In this document: positions 1-7,684 of the stretch, piece by piece
Numbering within the stretch: position 1 is the first letter of the stretch
How the letters are laid out: each line of letters opens with the position of its first letter
DNA from: Venenivibrio stagnispumantis
GTDB taxonomy: Bacteria; Aquificota; Aquificia; Aquificales; Hydrogenothermaceae
Direction of reading: 5' to 3'
Assembly: GCF_900182795.1 (NCBI RefSeq)
Contig: NZ_FXTX01000004.1
Location: 28,375-92,374 of the forward strand
Length of the DNA stretch: 64,000 nucleotides
Notes under the pieces: model-generated
What the model saw: only the letters and a program-made list of their open reading frames with translations
What the model was told of the DNA's origin: nothing
Databases searched by the model: none
Made by a program: the position numbers and the translations under genes

Positions 1-180
1 AGAATAAAACTTTATAAAGGAAACTTCTATATTGTTGGAAGAAAATCTCCAAACTCATTATACTCAGAAGAACTTGCAACATACAGCCCACAAGATGCCT
101 TTGACCACAAAGCCGGTGGAGCATTTACAAAAGTTTGGGGATTACCACTTAAAGTATTTGCAAGAGCAAATAAAAAATAA
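1..180 (+). CDS. argG: argininosuccinate synthase, C-terminal end (partial)
   Basis: Frame 1 is open from the window edge to a TAA at 178-180 and encodes 59 residues. The visible part includes [16 protein letters not shown] and a terminal [16 protein letters not shown], which match the C-terminal end of bacterial argininosuccinate synthase. That enzyme condenses citrulline and aspartate in cytoplasmic arginine biosynthesis. The gene starts outside the window. The valS ribosome-binding site begins three bases after this stop, so the two genes are probably cotranscribed. Confidence is high because the segment keeps the family's characteristic C-terminal pattern. Confidence 0.9.
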   Translation, partial: RIKLYKGNFYIVGRKSPNSLYSEELATYSPQDAFDHKAGGAFTKVWGLPLKVFARANKK

Positions 181-196
181 TCAGGAGGTTTTCCTG

Positions 197-3124
197 TTGC
201 TTACAGAATACAATCATTTACAGATAGAAGAAAAATGGGTAGAGAAATATAAAAATAGTAATCTATTTACAGCTATATCCGGAAAAAAGCCATATTTCAG
301 CGTAGTTATGCCACCACCCAATGTAACCGGAAGCCTCCATATAGGGCATGCTTTAAATATGACCCTGCAAGATATAATAGTAAGATACAAAAGAATGGAA
401 GGATTTAATACATTATGGCTACCAGGATTTGACCATGCAGGTATTGCTACCCAATGGGTTGTAGTAAGACAGCTTCAAGAAAAAGGAATAAGCAGATTTG
501 AGCTTGGAAGAGAAAACTTCTTAAAAAAAGTATGGGAATGGGTGCCAATATCAAGAGACACAATTAAAAAACAGATTGAAAGAATCGGAGCATCTTGCGA
601 TTGGACAAGACAAAGATTTACCTTAGATGAAGGATTTGCGAGGGCAGTAAGAGAAGCATTCATAAAACTTTATGAAGAAGGATTAATATTTAAAGCACCT
701 TATATAGTAAATTGGGACCCAAAAGAAAGAACAGCTATTTCAGATTTAGAAGTAGAGTATCAGGAAGAAAAAGGAAAAATATATTATCTAAAATATCCCC
801 TTGAAGATAATTCCGGATATATAGTAGTGGCAACAACAAGACCGGAAACAATGCTTGGCGATACAGCAGTAGCAGTAAATCCGGAAGATGAAAGATATAA
901 ACATCTAATCGGCAAAAGAGTAAAACTACCACTTGCACCGGAGATAAGAAAAGATTTTAACAATAATCCGGTATCAAATCTAATACCAATAATAGCAGAT
1001 GATTATGTTGACCCTGCATTTGGAACAGGAGCAGTAAAAATAACACCGGCACACGACCCAAACGATTTTGAAGTAGGAAAAAGACATAATCTCCCTATGG
1101 TTGTGGTAATGGATGAATCAGCCACAATCAATGAAAATGGTGGAATTTACAAAGGATTATACAGATACGAAGCAAGAAAAAAGATTATAGAAGATTTAGA
1201 AAAACTTGGACTTGTTGAAAAAATAGAAGAACATATCCATAATGTAGGACATTCCCAAAGGTCTAAGGAAGTTATAGAACCATATCTATCAACTCAATGG
1301 TTTGTAAATACAAAAGAGCTTGCCAAAAAAGCCATTGAAGTTGTGGAAGAAAAACAGATAAAATTCTATCCTGAAAACTGGACAAAAACATATCTAAACT
1401 GGATGTATGATATAAGAGAATGGTGCATATCCAGACAGATATGGTGGGGACATAGAATTCCTGTTTGGTATTGCCAAGATTGTAAAAACACAAATGCATT
1501 TAGCGATGAAATTTTTGATACCTTAGAAGAACAAGTTATATTCAATCTATATGCAGATGGGAAATTAAATCAGATATTTTGCATAGATGATGTAATAGAT
1601 ATTTTAAATAAACCAAATTTCTCACAACAAGACAAAACAAATCTTGAATTTTATGAAAAAGTTGTATTCCATAAAGAGATAACCGGATTAAAATCCAAAA
1701 CAGAGCTTGAAAAAATACTACAAAATAGCAAATATTTTAAAAAGTTATATGATGAAAGATATCAACTAACTTTAAAATGTAAAAAATGTGGTAGCGAAAA
1801 TTTAAAACAAGAAGAAGATGTATTAGACACATGGTTTTCTTCTGCATTATGGCCTTTTGGAACTCTCGGATGGCCTGAAAAAACAGAAGACCTACAAACA
1901 TTTTATCCAACTTCTTTATTAGTCACCGGATTTGATATTATCTTTTTCTGGGTTGCCAGAATGATAATGATGGGAACTAAATTTATGAATGATATTCCAT
2001 TTGAAGATGTATATATCCATGCCCTTGTAAGAGATGAAAAAGGCGAAAAAATGTCAAAAACAAAGGGAAATGTTATAGACCCCCTTGAAATGATAGAAAA
2101 ATACGGAGCAGATGCATTAAGATTTACCCTTACAGCCCTTGCCGCCCAAGGAAGAGATATAAGATTATCAGAAAGAAGAATTGAAGGATACAAACATTTT
2201 GTAAATAAAATATTTAATGCTTCTAAATTTGTTTTAATGAATGTTGAAAATTATAAAGAAAATATAAAAGAGCTAAATATAGGTTATGAAGAAAAATGGA
2301 TATTAACAAAATTTCAAGAAACAATCCAAAAAATAAAAGAAAGCATTTCAAGTTATAAATTTAATGATTATGCTTCCTTAATTTATGATTTTTTCTGGCA
2401 TGAATATTGCGACTGGTATATAGAAATCTCTAAAACAAAATTGTATAAAGGAAATGAAGAAGAAAAATTAGTAGCATCTTCCGTTCTCGTTTATATTTTA
2501 AGAGAATCATTAAAACTATTACATCCTATAATGCCATTTATAACAGAGGAGATATATAGCCATCTTCCAAATAAAGAAAATGATTTTATAGCAATTTCTA
2601 AATTCCCTGATGTAGATGAAAATCTAATCTATCTATACGAAACACAAAAAATAGAAGAACTAAAAGAAGTAATAACAGCTATAAGAACAGCAAGAGCAGA
2701 TTTTAATATAGAACCATCAAGAAAGTTATCTATTTTTATAAAACCTACTAATGAAGAAAATAAAAAATTCATACAGACAGAAAAAGATGTAATAGAAAAC
2801 CTTTCAAAAGTTGAGCTATTAGAGATAGAAACAGATATGGAGAAACCGGAAAAAACATTAACAGCAATATCCAAAATAGCAGAAATCTATATAGATATAG
2901 CCGGTATAATAGATATAAATAAAGAAATAGAAAGACAGGAAAAAATATTAAAAGATATTGAAAAATCTATAAAAATATCAGAAAATAAATTATCAAATGA
3001 AAACTTTATAAAAAAAGCTCCAGCTGAAGTTGTAGAAAAAGAAAAAGAGTTATATAATGAATTAAAAGAAAAATATAACAAAATTATTAGTATTATTGAA
3101 AATTTAAAATCTGTGGGAGGTTAG
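197..3124 (+). CDS. valS: valyl-tRNA synthetase
   Basis: Class I aminoacyl-tRNA synthetase that charges tRNA-Val; 975 residues from the chosen start. The catalytic signatures are HIGH (in SLHIGHALN) and KMSKT (in EKMSKTKGN). Two cysteine pairs (WYCQDC, LKCKKCG) form a zinc-binding insert. The large insertion between the Rossmann halves is the editing domain that hydrolyses Thr-tRNA-Val. The last ~70 residues are a Lys/Glu-rich coiled coil, as in other ValRS. I chose TTG at 197 because AGGAGG lies at 183-188, eight bases upstream. A longer reading from position 32 would overlap the argG end and encodes non-ValRS sequence. It sits directly downstream of argG. Confidence 0.95.
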   Translation: MLTEYNHLQIEEKWVEKYKNSNLFTAISGKKPYFSVVMPPPNVTGSLHIGHALNMTLQDIIVRYKRMEGFNTLWLPGFDHAGIATQWVVVRQLQEKGISRFELGRENFLKKVWEWVPISRDTIKKQIERIGASCDWTRQRFTLDEGFARAVREAFIKLYEEGLIFKAPYIVNWDPKERTAISDLEVEYQEEKGKIYYLKYPLEDNSGYIVVATTRPETMLGDTAVAVNPEDERYKHLIGKRVKLPLAPEIRKDFNNNPVSNLIPIIADDYVDPAFGTGAVKITPAHDPNDFEVGKRHNLPMVVVMDESATINENGGIYKGLYRYEARKKIIEDLEKLGLVEKIEEHIHNVGHSQRSKEVIEPYLSTQWFVNTKELAKKAIEVVEEKQIKFYPENWTKTYLNWMYDIREWCISRQIWWGHRIPVWYCQDCKNTNAFSDEIFDTLEEQVIFNLYADGKLNQIFCIDDVIDILNKPNFSQQDKTNLEFYEKVVFHKEITGLKSKTELEKILQNSKYFKKLYDERYQLTLKCKKCGSENLKQEEDVLDTWFSSALWPFGTLGWPEKTEDLQTFYPTSLLVTGFDIIFFWVARMIMMGTKFMNDIPFEDVYIHALVRDEKGEKMSKTKGNVIDPLEMIEKYGADALRFTLTALAAQGRDIRLSERRIEGYKHFVNKIFNASKFVLMNVENYKENIKELNIGYEEKWILTKFQETIQKIKESISSYKFNDYASLIYDFFWHEYCDWYIEISKTKLYKGNEEEKLVASSVLVYILRESLKLLHPIMPFITEEIYSHLPNKENDFIAISKFPDVDENLIYLYETQKIEELKEVITAIRTARADFNIEPSRKLSIFIKPTNEENKKFIQTEKDVIENLSKVELLEIETDMEKPEKTLTAISKIAEIYIDIAGIIDINKEIERQEKILKDIEKSIKISENKLSNENFIKKAPAEVVEKEKELYNELKEKYNKIISIIENLKSVGG

Positions 3125-3128
3125 AAAA

Positions 3129-3785
3129 ATGAAAGTAGGAGTTTTACTTGCAGGATGTGGCGTTTTTGATGGGGCAGAAATTCATGAGGCAACTTTGACA
3201 TTGTACTTTTTAGATAAAGAAGGAGTAGAGATTGTTTGTATGGCTCCAAATATACCTCAAAAAGATGTTATCAACCATCTAACCGGCCAGCCGATGGATG
3301 AAAAAAGAAATGTGCTAATAGAGGCAGCAAGAATAGCCAGAGGAAATATAAAAGATATAGATGAAGTTTCTGTAGATGATATAGATGCTTTAATTATGCC
3401 GGGAGGATACGGAGTAGCAAAAAATTTTTCAAATTTCCTTGAAAAAGGAGCTGATGCAGAAGTTATACCTCAGGTTAAAAGATTACTCGTAGATTTATTT
3501 AAAGCAGGAAAGCCAATAGGGGCAATATGTATATCACCGGTAATTGTAGCATCTGCCTTAAGAGAAGCAAAACCAACAGTAACAATCGGAACAGATATAG
3601 ATGTAGCAAAAACAATAGAAGCAATGGGAGCAAAACATTTAACCTGCCCAGTAAATGAAATGGTTGTTGATGAAGAACATAAAATAGTTACTACACCGGC
3701 TTATATGCTTGGCAAATCTATAAAAGATGTAGCAGAAGGAATAGAAAAATTAGTTAAAGAAGTTATAAAATTGGCAAAAAAATAA
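3129..3785 (+). CDS. elbB: DJ-1/PfpI superfamily protein ElbB
   Basis: A 218-residue member of the class I glutamine amidotransferase-like (DJ-1/PfpI) superfamily that matches ElbB in length and motifs: an N-terminal GCGVFDGAEIHEA, MPGGYGVAKN in the middle and a nucleophile elbow GAICISPV with the conserved cysteine. E. coli ElbB has weak glyoxalase activity and is annotated as enhancing isoprenoid biosynthesis; its physiological role is not settled. The start ATG follows a GGAGG that overlaps the end of valS, four bases after its stop, so the two are cotranscribed and possibly translationally coupled. Nothing in the valS neighbourhood explains its function. Confidence 0.88.
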   Translation: MKVGVLLAGCGVFDGAEIHEATLTLYFLDKEGVEIVCMAPNIPQKDVINHLTGQPMDEKRNVLIEAARIARGNIKDIDEVSVDDIDALIMPGGYGVAKNFSNFLEKGADAEVIPQVKRLLVDLFKAGKPIGAICISPVIVASALREAKPTVTIGTDIDVAKTIEAMGAKHLTCPVNEMVVDEEHKIVTTPAYMLGKSIKDVAEGIEKLVKEVIKLAKK

Positions 3786-3795
3786 AAATTTATGA

Positions 3796-3815
3796 TATAA
3801 TAAATTCATTATAAT
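3796..3815 (+). promoter_or_regulatory. candidate -10 elements upstream of the lipoprotein gene
   Basis: Two TATAAT hexamers (3796-3801 and 3810-3815) lie in the short AT-rich gap between elbB and the lipoprotein gene, which has a strong AAGGAGG Shine-Dalgarno sequence. A TTGGCA at 3771-3776 would give a 19-base spacer to the first hexamer, longer than ideal. This suggests an independent promoter for the lipoprotein, but neither box arrangement is close to consensus. Confidence 0.35.
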
Positions 3816-3840
3816 CAATTTTTTTAAGGAGGTATGTTTT

Positions 3841-4143
3841 ATGAAAAAATTAGTTTTAGCATCTGCTTTAGTTTTATCTTCTGCAGTATTATTTAGCTGC
3901 CAAAAGAAAGAAGAGCAACCAGCTGAGCAACCAGCTCCAGCTGAGCAACAAGCTCCAGCACAGCAACAACCAGCTGAACAGCAAGCTGCTCCAGCAGGTC
4001 AAGAGCAACAAGCTCCAGCAGCAGGTCAAGAACAACAAGCTGCTCCAGCAGGACAAGAGCAACAAGCTCCAGCTGGACAAGAACAACAAGCTGCTCCAGC
4101 AGGACAAGAGCAAGCTCCAGCACAACAACCAGCTGGAAAATAA
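3841..4143 (+). CDS. Gln/Ala/Pro-rich low-complexity lipoprotein
   Basis: A 100-residue protein with a lipoprotein signal peptide: MKKLVLASALVLSSAVLFSC, lipobox LFSC with the acylated cysteine at residue 20. After QKKEE, everything else is built from Ala, Gln, Pro, Glu and Gly in repeats of the type AGQEQQAPA/AGQEQQAAP. There is no recognisable fold. It would be tethered to a membrane as an extended, disordered, protease-resistant spacer. Strong AAGGAGG site six bases from the ATG, and a perfect terminator immediately after, so it is probably a monocistronic, well-expressed small lipoprotein. Function unknown; a periplasmic linker or cell-envelope spacer is a guess. Confidence 0.75.
   Translation: MKKLVLASALVLSSAVLFSCQKKEEQPAEQPAPAEQQAPAQQQPAEQQAAPAGQEQQAPAAGQEQQAAPAGQEQQAPAGQEQQAAPAGQEQAPAQQPAGK
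3913..4137 (+). repeat. tandem coding repeats for Ala-Gly-Gln-Glu-Gln
   Basis: Imperfect tandem units of about 27-36 bases with the core GGTCAAGAGCAACAAGCTCC fill the lipoprotein gene. Units differ by GCT insertions and by single-base changes, as expected from slippage. Both other frames of the opposite strand stay open across it only because the repeat lacks stop trinucleotides. Confidence 0.8.
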
Positions 4144-4172
4144 TTTAGTAAACAATCTTATTTCTTTACAAG

Positions 4173-4196
4173 AAGGGGCTTTAAAGCCCCTTTTTT
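4173..4196 (+). terminator. rho-independent terminator after the lipoprotein gene
   Basis: The perfect palindrome AAGGGGCTTTAAAGCCCCTT (4173-4192) is followed by TTTTAA, giving a G+C-rich stem and U run about 30 bases after the lipoprotein stop. This is the clearest intrinsic terminator in the window. Confidence 0.9.
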
Positions 4197-4209
4197 AATT
4201 TTTAGTTAA

Positions 4210-4308
4210 GAAAGTTGCATTAAATCAAATATTGTCCCGCCAAATCAAGCTAATGAACTTTTAAATGAGTTTGGAAAAATAATTTTTCAAGGTGGAGAAA
4301 ATGGTTAA
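4210..4308 (+). other. possible gene remnant upstream of dapB
   Basis: An open frame of 32 codons without ATG, GTG or TTG runs between the terminator and dapB and ends at TAA 4306-4308, overlapping the dapB ATG by 8 bases. Its composition (for example VPPNQANELLNEFGKIIF) looks protein-like rather than random AT-rich sequence. It may be the 3' end of a deleted gene that was coupled to dapB, or simply leader sequence. I do not recognise a family. Confidence 0.25.
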
Positions 4309-5104
4309 TATCGGAATATCCGGTATAATGGGAAGAATGGGAAGAAAAATTGCAGAACTTGCATCTGACGATAAAGATATTATTATAGCTGCCGGGATAG
4401 GAAGACCTGATTGTGCAGTTTACCATAGCACAGTTGGAGAAATAATAAACAAAAATATAGATGCTCCTATCACTTCAGATTTATCAAAAGTAATAGATTT
4501 AATAGATGTTTTAATAGAGTTTGCTTCAAATACAGAGGCAGTATTAGGACATTTAAGATTGCTTGCTGCTGACAAAAATAAAAAAGCAGCAGTAATAGGA
4601 ACTACCGGATTTAGTCAAAAGGAATTAGATGAAATAAAGCAGTTAAGTAAAGATATTCCTATTGTTTTAGCTCCAAATATGAGCATAGGAGTAAATCTTT
4701 TATTTAAATTAATAGAAGAGGCAGCAAAAACTCTCAAAGACAAAGGATATGATATAGAAGTTGTTGAGATGCACCATAGATTTAAAAAAGATGCTCCATC
4801 AGGCACAGCAACAAAAATAGTTGAAATTTTGAAAAATGCTACCGGCATAGAAAAAGTAGTATATGGAAGAGAAGGTATAACCGGAGAAAGAGATAATAAA
4901 GAGATAGGTGTTTTTGCATTAAGAGGTGGAGATGTTGTCGGAGACCATACGGTAATATTTGCCGGTATGGGAGAAAGAATTGAAATTAGCCATAAAGCTT
5001 CTTCAAGAGATATATTTGCAAAAGGTGCAATTGAGGCAGCAAAATGGGTTAAAGATAAACAAGCAGGTCTTTATGATATGTTAGATGTTTTAAATTTAAG
5101 ATGA
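4301..5104 (+). CDS. dapB: 4-hydroxy-tetrahydrodipicolinate reductase
   Basis: NAD(P)H-dependent reductase of the diaminopimelate/lysine pathway, cytoplasmic, about 267 residues, the usual length. The N-terminus has the Rossmann nucleotide-binding loop GISGIMGRMGRKI. The substrate-binding/catalytic signature EMHHRFKKDAPSGTA is intact, with the His-His and Lys residues. I chose ATG 4301, preceded by AAGGTGG, over an in-frame GTG at 4292 that has no Shine-Dalgarno sequence. The dapB stop overlaps the next gene in an ATGA. It supplies precursor for both lysine and peptidoglycan. Confidence 0.95.
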   Translation: MVNIGISGIMGRMGRKIAELASDDKDIIIAAGIGRPDCAVYHSTVGEIINKNIDAPITSDLSKVIDLIDVLIEFASNTEAVLGHLRLLAADKNKKAAVIGTTGFSQKELDEIKQLSKDIPIVLAPNMSIGVNLLFKLIEEAAKTLKDKGYDIEVVEMHHRFKKDAPSGTATKIVEILKNATGIEKVVYGREGITGERDNKEIGVFALRGGDVVGDHTVIFAGMGERIEISHKASSRDIFAKGAIEAAKWVKDKQAGLYDMLDVLNLR

Positions 5105-5331
5105 GAAAAAATATAACCAAATATATTTCTATAGGTTCAGTTGGGCTTCATTTAGTTTCCGGCATTATAGTAGGAGTGCTAATTGGATATTTTCTTGATA
5201 AATTTTTCAATACTTCACCTTGGTTAACAATAATATTTTTCTTTCTTGGAATAATAGCCGGTTTCTGGAATATGTATAAAGATGTTTCTAAATATATAAA
5301 TGAAGAAGAGAAGAATCATTCTGGTTCATAA
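5101..5331 (+). CDS. AtpI/AtpZ-like small membrane protein
   Basis: A 76-residue protein with two predicted membrane helices (about residues 13-31 and 39-59) separated by LDKFFNTSPW and followed by a charged tail. The pattern SGIIVGVLIGYFLDKFF...PWLTIIFFFLGIIAGF matches the AtpI/AtpZ family, which is encoded next to F1Fo-ATP synthase genes and helps assemble the c ring or moves Mg2+/Ca2+. Here it is coupled to dapB (4-base overlap) rather than to atp genes, consistent with the dispersed ATP synthase genes in this window (atpC is alone near 44 kb). Its 3' end overlaps the convergent zinc-ribbon gene by 16 bases. Confidence 0.75.
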   Translation: MRKNITKYISIGSVGLHLVSGIIVGVLIGYFLDKFFNTSPWLTIIFFFLGIIAGFWNMYKDVSKYINEEEKNHSGS

Positions 5332-6026
5332 TGTAAATATCTACCACAATTAGGACAGGTTAAAAGTTGTTCTCCTTTTAATAATTGACTATATACTTTA
5401 GGTGGTATCAATGTATAACAACCGGTGCATGTAGTATTTTCCACTTTTGCTATAACTTTTTTATTTTTTACTCTTTGTTTAATTGTTTCATATTTAGCTA
5501 AAACTTCCGGAGCTATTCTATTTCTTAAGGATTTTTCTTCTTCTTTTAATTTTTTTAATTCTTCTTCCAATTTTGGTATCTCTTCTTGAAGTTCTTTTAT
5601 ATTTTTATCAATCTCTTCTTTTTCTTTTTCAACCTGAACTGCTAATATTTCTCTTTCTTTTTTTAGATTTTCTAAATCTTCCATAATTTTTAGTATCTCA
5701 TCTTCAAGTTCCAAAATGGCTTCTTCTGCCTGAGCTTTTTCCCTAAGATACATTTTATATTCTTCATTAGTTCTAACTTTTTCTAATATTGATTCTATTT
5801 TTTTTATTTTTTCTTGGAATGTTTGAATATCTATTTCTCTTTCCTTTTTAGTAAGTTCTAAATTCTTAATTTCCCTGTCTATATTATAAAGTTTAGATAA
5901 AATATTTTCTTTTTCTTGGTTTAATTTTTCTATTTGTGCAGGAATTTCTGTTAATTTTTTTTCAATTTGAGAAATTTTTGATTCTATTTCTTCCAATAAT
6001 AGCAACTCTTTTAACTCTTCATTCAT
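5316..6026 (-). CDS. coiled-coil zinc-ribbon protein (C4-type, CdsZ-like)
   Basis: A 236-residue protein: residues ~1-180 are an almost continuous Glu/Lys-rich coiled-coil hairpin, and residues ~195-236 hold a C4 zinc ribbon with CTGC and CPNC pairs (CTGCYTLIPPKVYSQL, then CPNCGRYLHYE). This is the widespread DUF164/zf-RING_7 architecture, whose Chlamydia member CdsZ acts as a secretion chaperone; in other bacteria the role is unclear, with links to nucleic acids or envelope proposed. It has a GGAG seven bases before the ATG. It lies just downstream of the CAT tRNA on the same strand, so it may be read from the tRNA promoter. Confidence 0.8.
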   Translation of the reverse strand: MNEELKELLLLEEIESKISQIEKKLTEIPAQIEKLNQEKENILSKLYNIDREIKNLELTKKEREIDIQTFQEKIKKIESILEKVRTNEEYKMYLREKAQAEEAILELEDEILKIMEDLENLKKEREILAVQVEKEKEEIDKNIKELQEEIPKLEEELKKLKEEEKSLRNRIAPEVLAKYETIKQRVKNKKVIAKVENTTCTGCYTLIPPKVYSQLLKGEQLLTCPNCGRYLHYEPE

Positions 6027-6057
6027 TTTTTCTCCATTGATTAAGAGATGATTTAGA

Positions 6058-6131
6058 TGGGCCCGGAGGGACTCGAACCCCCGGCCGGACGGTTATGAGC
6101 CGTCTGCTCTAACCAACTGAGCTACGGGCCC
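6058..6131 (-). tRNA. tRNA with CAT anticodon (Met or lysidine-Ile2)
   Basis: A full cloverleaf of 74 bases: acceptor GGGCCCG/CGGGCCC, D arm with AGCTCAGTTGGTTAGAGC, anticodon stem GACGG/CCGTC around loop CTCATAA, T loop GTTCGAGTCC, and A73. CCA is not encoded. The anticodon CAT (plus-strand 6095-6097) fits elongator Met or Ile2, whose C34 becomes lysidine. C4 and C5 in the acceptor stem resemble Ile2 tRNAs, but that rule comes mainly from E. coli TilS, so I leave the identity open. The short acceptor palindrome GGGCCC is unusual but keeps pairing. Confidence 0.95.
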
Positions 6132-6146
6132 AATTTCAGCTTAAAT

Positions 6147-6197
6147 AATATAATATTTTTTTTGCAACTTGTCAAGATGAAAAAATTAGTTTATAAT
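6147..6197. promoter_or_regulatory. divergent promoters with overlapping -35 boxes
   Basis: For the transglycosylase (+): TTGTCA 6169-6174, 17-base spacer, TATAAT 6192-6197. For the tRNA (-): TTGACA at 6175..6170, 17-base spacer, TATATT at 6152..6147. The two -35 boxes share TGTCAA on opposite strands, so one polymerase would exclude the other. Both have ideal spacing, and the predicted tRNA start is about 10 bases before its 5' end. Confidence 0.75.
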
Positions 6198-6224
6198 GGG
6201 TTAAACCTTTAAAGGAGGATTAAA

Positions 6225-7127
6225 ATGATAAGGATTAAGTTATTGATAATAACATTAATTTTAATAACGACACAAATTTTTGCAAAAGATTTTATTGAAG
6301 AAAAAGAAATTAATACAAAGGTAGAAGAAAAAATATCATCTTTAAAAGAACTCAAAGAACTTGAATCATTTTTAAACGAGGTAGAGTTTAAAGATAAAGA
6401 ACTAAAAAAATGGCAAGAATATTACAACACAAGAGGTAAAAAAGAAGTAGAAATATCCTTAGAAAGAGGTAAATCATACATTCCATTTATAAAAGCAATA
6501 TTTGAAAAAGAAGGCATTCCTCAAGAATTCATGTTTTTACCTATAGTAGAAAGTAAATTTATAATGCAGGCAAAATCCCCAAAAGGAGCAGCCGGAATAT
6601 GGCAGTTTATGCCACAAACTGCAAGAAATTACGGTCTTGTTGTTAATAAATATATAGATGAAAGACTTGACCCGATAAAATCAACCATAGCAGCAGCTAA
6701 ACATCTTAAATCCCTTTACAGAATATTTTCAGACTGGGTATTGGTAATAGCAAGTTATAATAGTGGAGAAAATAAAATAATTAGAAAGGTTAGCTTACAT
6801 GGTTCAAGTTATACAGATATTAAAAATTATCTACCTTCTCAAACAAAAAGTTATGTTCCTTCATTTATTGCATTAATTGAAGTAGCAAAAGAGTTAGCAG
6901 AAAAGAAAGGATATCTATATAAAGATACAGATATAGAAGTAGTTAAGGTAGATAGAGGATTAAATCTTAAAGAAGTAGCAAAAAAGCTTGATATATCATT
7001 TGAAAAGATAAAATCTTTAAATCCTCATATATTAAAAGGTGTAATACCGGATGATAATAGGGTTTATAATTTATATTTACCGAAAGGATATACTACTGAT
7101 TTTTTAACAAAGGTAATGGTTGATTAA
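6225..7127 (+). CDS. MltD-like lytic transglycosylase with LysM domain
   Basis: A 300-residue exported murein lytic transglycosylase. A signal peptide (residues 1-20, ending IFA) is followed by a helical region, then an SLT domain with catalytic Glu109 in FLPIVESKF, then SPKGAAGIWQFMPQTARNYGL and IASYNSGE. The C-terminal ~50 residues (LKEVAKKLDISFEKIKSLNP...NLYLPKGY) form one LysM peptidoglycan-binding domain; E. coli MltD has more. It cleaves the MurNAc-GlcNAc bond to give 1,6-anhydromuropeptides in cell-wall turnover. AAAGGAGG precedes the ATG, and the gene has its own promoter. Sequence order and motifs make the family secure; the precise role in division or recycling is not visible. Confidence 0.88.
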   Translation: MIRIKLLIITLILITTQIFAKDFIEEKEINTKVEEKISSLKELKELESFLNEVEFKDKELKKWQEYYNTRGKKEVEISLERGKSYIPFIKAIFEKEGIPQEFMFLPIVESKFIMQAKSPKGAAGIWQFMPQTARNYGLVVNKYIDERLDPIKSTIAAAKHLKSLYRIFSDWVLVIASYNSGENKIIRKVSLHGSSYTDIKNYLPSQTKSYVPSFIALIEVAKELAEKKGYLYKDTDIEVVKVDRGLNLKEVAKKLDISFEKIKSLNPHILKGVIPDDNRVYNLYLPKGYTTDFLTKVMVD

Positions 7128-7133
7128 ATCAAT

Positions 7134-7162
7134 TTGCAATTTGATACTAACTAATCTATAAT
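7134..7162 (+). promoter_or_regulatory. tRNA-Cys promoter
   Basis: TTGCAA (7134-7139), a 17-base spacer and a perfect TATAAT (7157-7162), with the tRNA 5' end 15 bases after the -10 box. It begins seven bases after the transglycosylase stop. Transcripts may continue into the HepT/MntA pair, which starts 17 bases beyond the tRNA. Confidence 0.8.
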
Positions 7163-7176
7163 ATATATGAATTTAT

Positions 7177-7248
7177 GGCGGGGTAGCCAAGTGGTAAGGC
7201 AGGGGACTGCAAATCCCTTATACGTGGGTTCGATTCCCACCCCCGCCT
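7177..7248 (+). tRNA. tRNA-Cys(GCA)
   Basis: A 72-base cloverleaf with acceptor GGCGGGG/CCCCGCC, anticodon GCA (7209-7211) in loop ACTGCAAAT, T loop GTTCGATTCC, and discriminator U73, which is a CysRS identity element. CCA is not encoded. The HEPN toxin gene begins 17 bases downstream, close enough to share the transcript. Confidence 0.95.
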
Positions 7249-7264
7249 TTTCAGGTTAAATTAT

Positions 7265-7684
7265 ATGAAAGAAGATATAAGATGGAAACAAAGATTTGAA
7301 AATTTCAAAAAAGCTTTTAATCAATTAAAAAATGCAATCAATCAATATAAATCTGTCGGTCTAAATGAACTTGAAAAACAGGGGTTAATTCAATCTTTTG
7401 AATATACATTTGAACTTGGATGGAATTTATTAAGAGATTATTTAATATATCAAGGCATCACAGATATAAGAGGTTCCAGAGATGCTATTAAAACAGCTTT
7501 TAAGTATGGATTAATTCAAGATGGTGAAAATTGGATAAAGATGATTACAGCAAGAAATTTAACTTCACATACTTATAACGAAAATATTATTGAAGAATTA
7601 ATTGAAGATATAGTAAATATTTATTTTAAATTATTTGAAGATTTATTAGAAAGATTTTCGTATTTATATAATGCAAATGATTAA
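7265..7684 (+). CDS. hepT: HepT-like HEPN toxin (HI0074 family)
   Basis: A 139-residue all-helical protein of the HI0074/HepT family ('nucleotidyltransferase substrate-binding' in older annotation). It has SFEYTFELGWNLLRDYL near residues 44-60 and the HEPN catalytic motif RX4HXY as Arg97, His102 and Tyr104 (ARNLTSHTY). In characterised type VII pairs, HepT is a ribonuclease silenced when MntA adds AMP to the Tyr of that motif. The downstream MntA-like gene overlaps it by 8-14 bases, so the pair is translated together. Toxin first and antitoxin second is the reverse of the second pair near 48.7 kb. It sits immediately after tRNA-Cys, a common landing place for mobile cassettes. Confidence 0.85.
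   Translation: MKEDIRWKQRFENFKKAFNQLKNAINQYKSVGLNELEKQGLIQSFEYTFELGWNLLRDYLIYQGITDIRGSRDAIKTAFKYGLIQDGENWIKMITARNLTSHTYNENIIEELIEDIVNIYFKLFEDLLERFSYLYNAND

Noticed and set aside
32..196. Longer valS reading starting at position 32
   Set aside because: It overlaps the real argG end in another frame, and AGGAGG at 183-188 supports the TTG at 197; the extra residues are not ValRS-like.
3889..4155. Leu/Ser-rich open frames antisense to the lipoprotein
   Set aside because: They follow from the repeat sequence lacking stops in several frames; composition is an artefact and there is no ribosome-binding site.
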